Of a DNA stretch of 64,000 nt, positions 63,123-64,000 are shown piece by piece (the first letter of the stretch is position 1; every line of letters begins with the position of its first letter). Origin of the DNA: Utricularia gibba (taxonomy: Eukaryota > Streptophyta > Magnoliopsida > Lamiales > Lentibulariaceae); NCBI GenBank assembly GCA_002189035.1, contig NEEC01000009.1:1364001-1428000 (forward strand). The letters are read 5' to 3'. The position numbers and the translations under genes were made by a program. The notes below the pieces were generated by a model, which ran no database searches, was not told the DNA's origin, and was given only the letters and a program-made list of their open reading frames with translations.

Positions 63123-63911
63123 TTAATTATTGACCGAGAGAGTGGCCACTCTAGGGACCTCAACGGGGAACTCATGGATCTCATCCATCCACGGGTTCTT
63201 TTCTTTTTCAGGGTCGACCCGTCTCAGGGCTTTCCAGACAGCGCTGTTGCATTTAAAACCCGACCCGAAAGCGATCTGCCAGGTCCGATCGCCTTTCCGG
63301 ATCCTCCCTTTGGCTTCCGTGTATGCCAGTTCGTACCACAGCGAGCTGCTGGAGGTGTTGCCGAATCGGTAAAGCGTCATTCTGGAGGGCTCCATGTGCC
63401 ACGGCGTGAGTTCTAGGTTCTTCTCGAGCTCGTCGAGGACCGCTCTGCCGCCGGCGTGGATGCAGAAGTGTTCGAAGGCGAGCTTGAAGTCGGGGATGTA
63501 GGGTTTGATTTTCATGTTGAAGGCCTTGCGCATGATGAGAGTGGCTAAGAAGAGGAGCTGCTCGGACATCGGGAGCACGATTGGGCCCAGGGTTGTGATG
63601 TTCGTCTTCAGGGCTTCGCCGGCGACGGCCATTAGATCTTTCGAGAGGGATACGCCGACTTCTCCCTTTTCGTCTTCTTCTTGGAACACGCAGGAGTAGC
63701 TTCTGTCGTCGGAGCCTTTGTGGGTTCTTACTGTGTGCATCAATTGGTATTTTGCGCGGCGGCGATCGGAGGGCTTGTTGGAGAGGAGAATCGCCGCGCC
63801 GCCCATTCGGAAAATGCAGTTGGAAACGAGCATTGACCGCTGGTTACCGAAGTACCAATTCAGAGTGATGTTCTCCATGCTCACAACCAGTGCATAGGAA
63901 TTCGGATTCAC
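63123..63911 (-). CDS. 3-ketoacyl-CoA synthase, last exon (5' part outside window)
   Basis: Condensing enzyme of very-long-chain fatty acid elongation in the ER (cuticular wax, suberin, sphingolipids). Seen: the exon starts after an AG acceptor (TTCAG/GTGAATCC, exon from 63911) and runs 262 codons to TAA at 63125-63123. Motifs: [19 protein letters not shown], the HTVRTH segment, [38 protein letters not shown] with the catalytic His, [14 protein letters not shown] with the catalytic Asn, and [16 protein letters not shown]. The catalytic Cys and the N-terminal membrane helices lie upstream, beyond the window. The first codon GTG is internal and not a start. The subtype resembles KCS4/KCS11/KCS19-like enzymes but is not resolved. 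Confidence 0.93.
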   Translation of the reverse strand: MNPNSYALVVSMENITLNWYFGNQRSMLVSNCIFRMGGAAILLSNKPSDRRRAKYQLMHTVRTHKGSDDRSYSCVFQEEDEKGEVGVSLSKDLMAVAGEALKTNITTLGPIVLPMSEQLLFLATLIMRKAFNMKIKPYIPDFKLAFEHFCIHAGGRAVLDELEKNLELTPWHMEPSRMTLYRFGNTSSSSLWYELAYTEAKGRIRKGDRTWQIAFGSGFKCNSAVWKALRRVDPEKEKNPWMDEIHEFPVEVPRVATLSVNN

Positions 63912-64000
63912 CTGAATTTGGGGTGGAGGGAAAAATTAGGGTTCTGGGAAATCGATCCAAAATCAGGATTACAGAAAATTCGGGATCCAATTGTTGGTAC

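Overview
This is a gene-dense piece of a flowering-plant nuclear genome, most likely a eudicot. Genes have many short AT-rich introns with GT-AG borders, intergenic DNA is very AT-rich, and the products are plant-specific (plastid ATP sulfurylase, plastid pyruvate kinase, RALF peptide, TCX protein, 3-ketoacyl-CoA synthase). Exons were joined by hand from splice signals, reading-frame phase and remembered family sequences; no search was run. Gene names taken from Arabidopsis are from memory.

Layout, left to right: a truncated polygalacturonase (-), acetyl-CoA synthetase (+), a filamin/CCCH/RRM/RS splicing-type protein (-) divergent from a BGAL9-like beta-galactosidase (+), a TBC RabGAP (-) divergent from a tiny SERF protein gene (+), a RALF peptide gene (+), a secreted glycine-rich protein (+) convergent with homocysteine S-methyltransferase (-), a TSO1/TCX CXC protein (+), a TPR co-chaperone (+), a secreted EGF-like protein (+), a plastid TPR protein (-) divergent from dymeclin (+), and ATP sulfurylase (+). 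Then comes a 9-kb tandem duplication holding two alcohol-dehydrogenase-like genes (-) and two copies of an unrecognised proline-rich ORF (-). After it lie plastid pyruvate kinase (+) and the last exon of a 3-ketoacyl-CoA synthase (-). There is no operon logic, but several genes serve plastid or primary metabolism: acetyl-CoA and pyruvate supply, very-long-chain fatty acid elongation, sulfate activation and methionine synthesis.

The most informative observations are these. (1) A tandem duplication runs from the 3' side of ATP sulfurylase to the promoter of pyruvate kinase. All three junction sequences are readable and share the 5-base microhomology GAATA. (2) A tract of about 580 bp is identical between the two ADH copies, introns included, inside otherwise diverged units, which suggests gene conversion. 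(3) The SERF gene has a textbook U12-type AT-AC intron splitting its third codon. (4) Five genes each need exactly one missing base restored, always in a short homopolymer context. This looks like systematic assembly error rather than five pseudogenes. (5) An unrecognised proline-rich ORF keeps its frame in both duplicate units. I found no tRNA, rRNA or CRISPR array. I did not find a clearly new multi-gene system; the duplicated ADH/proline-rich module is the nearest candidate.
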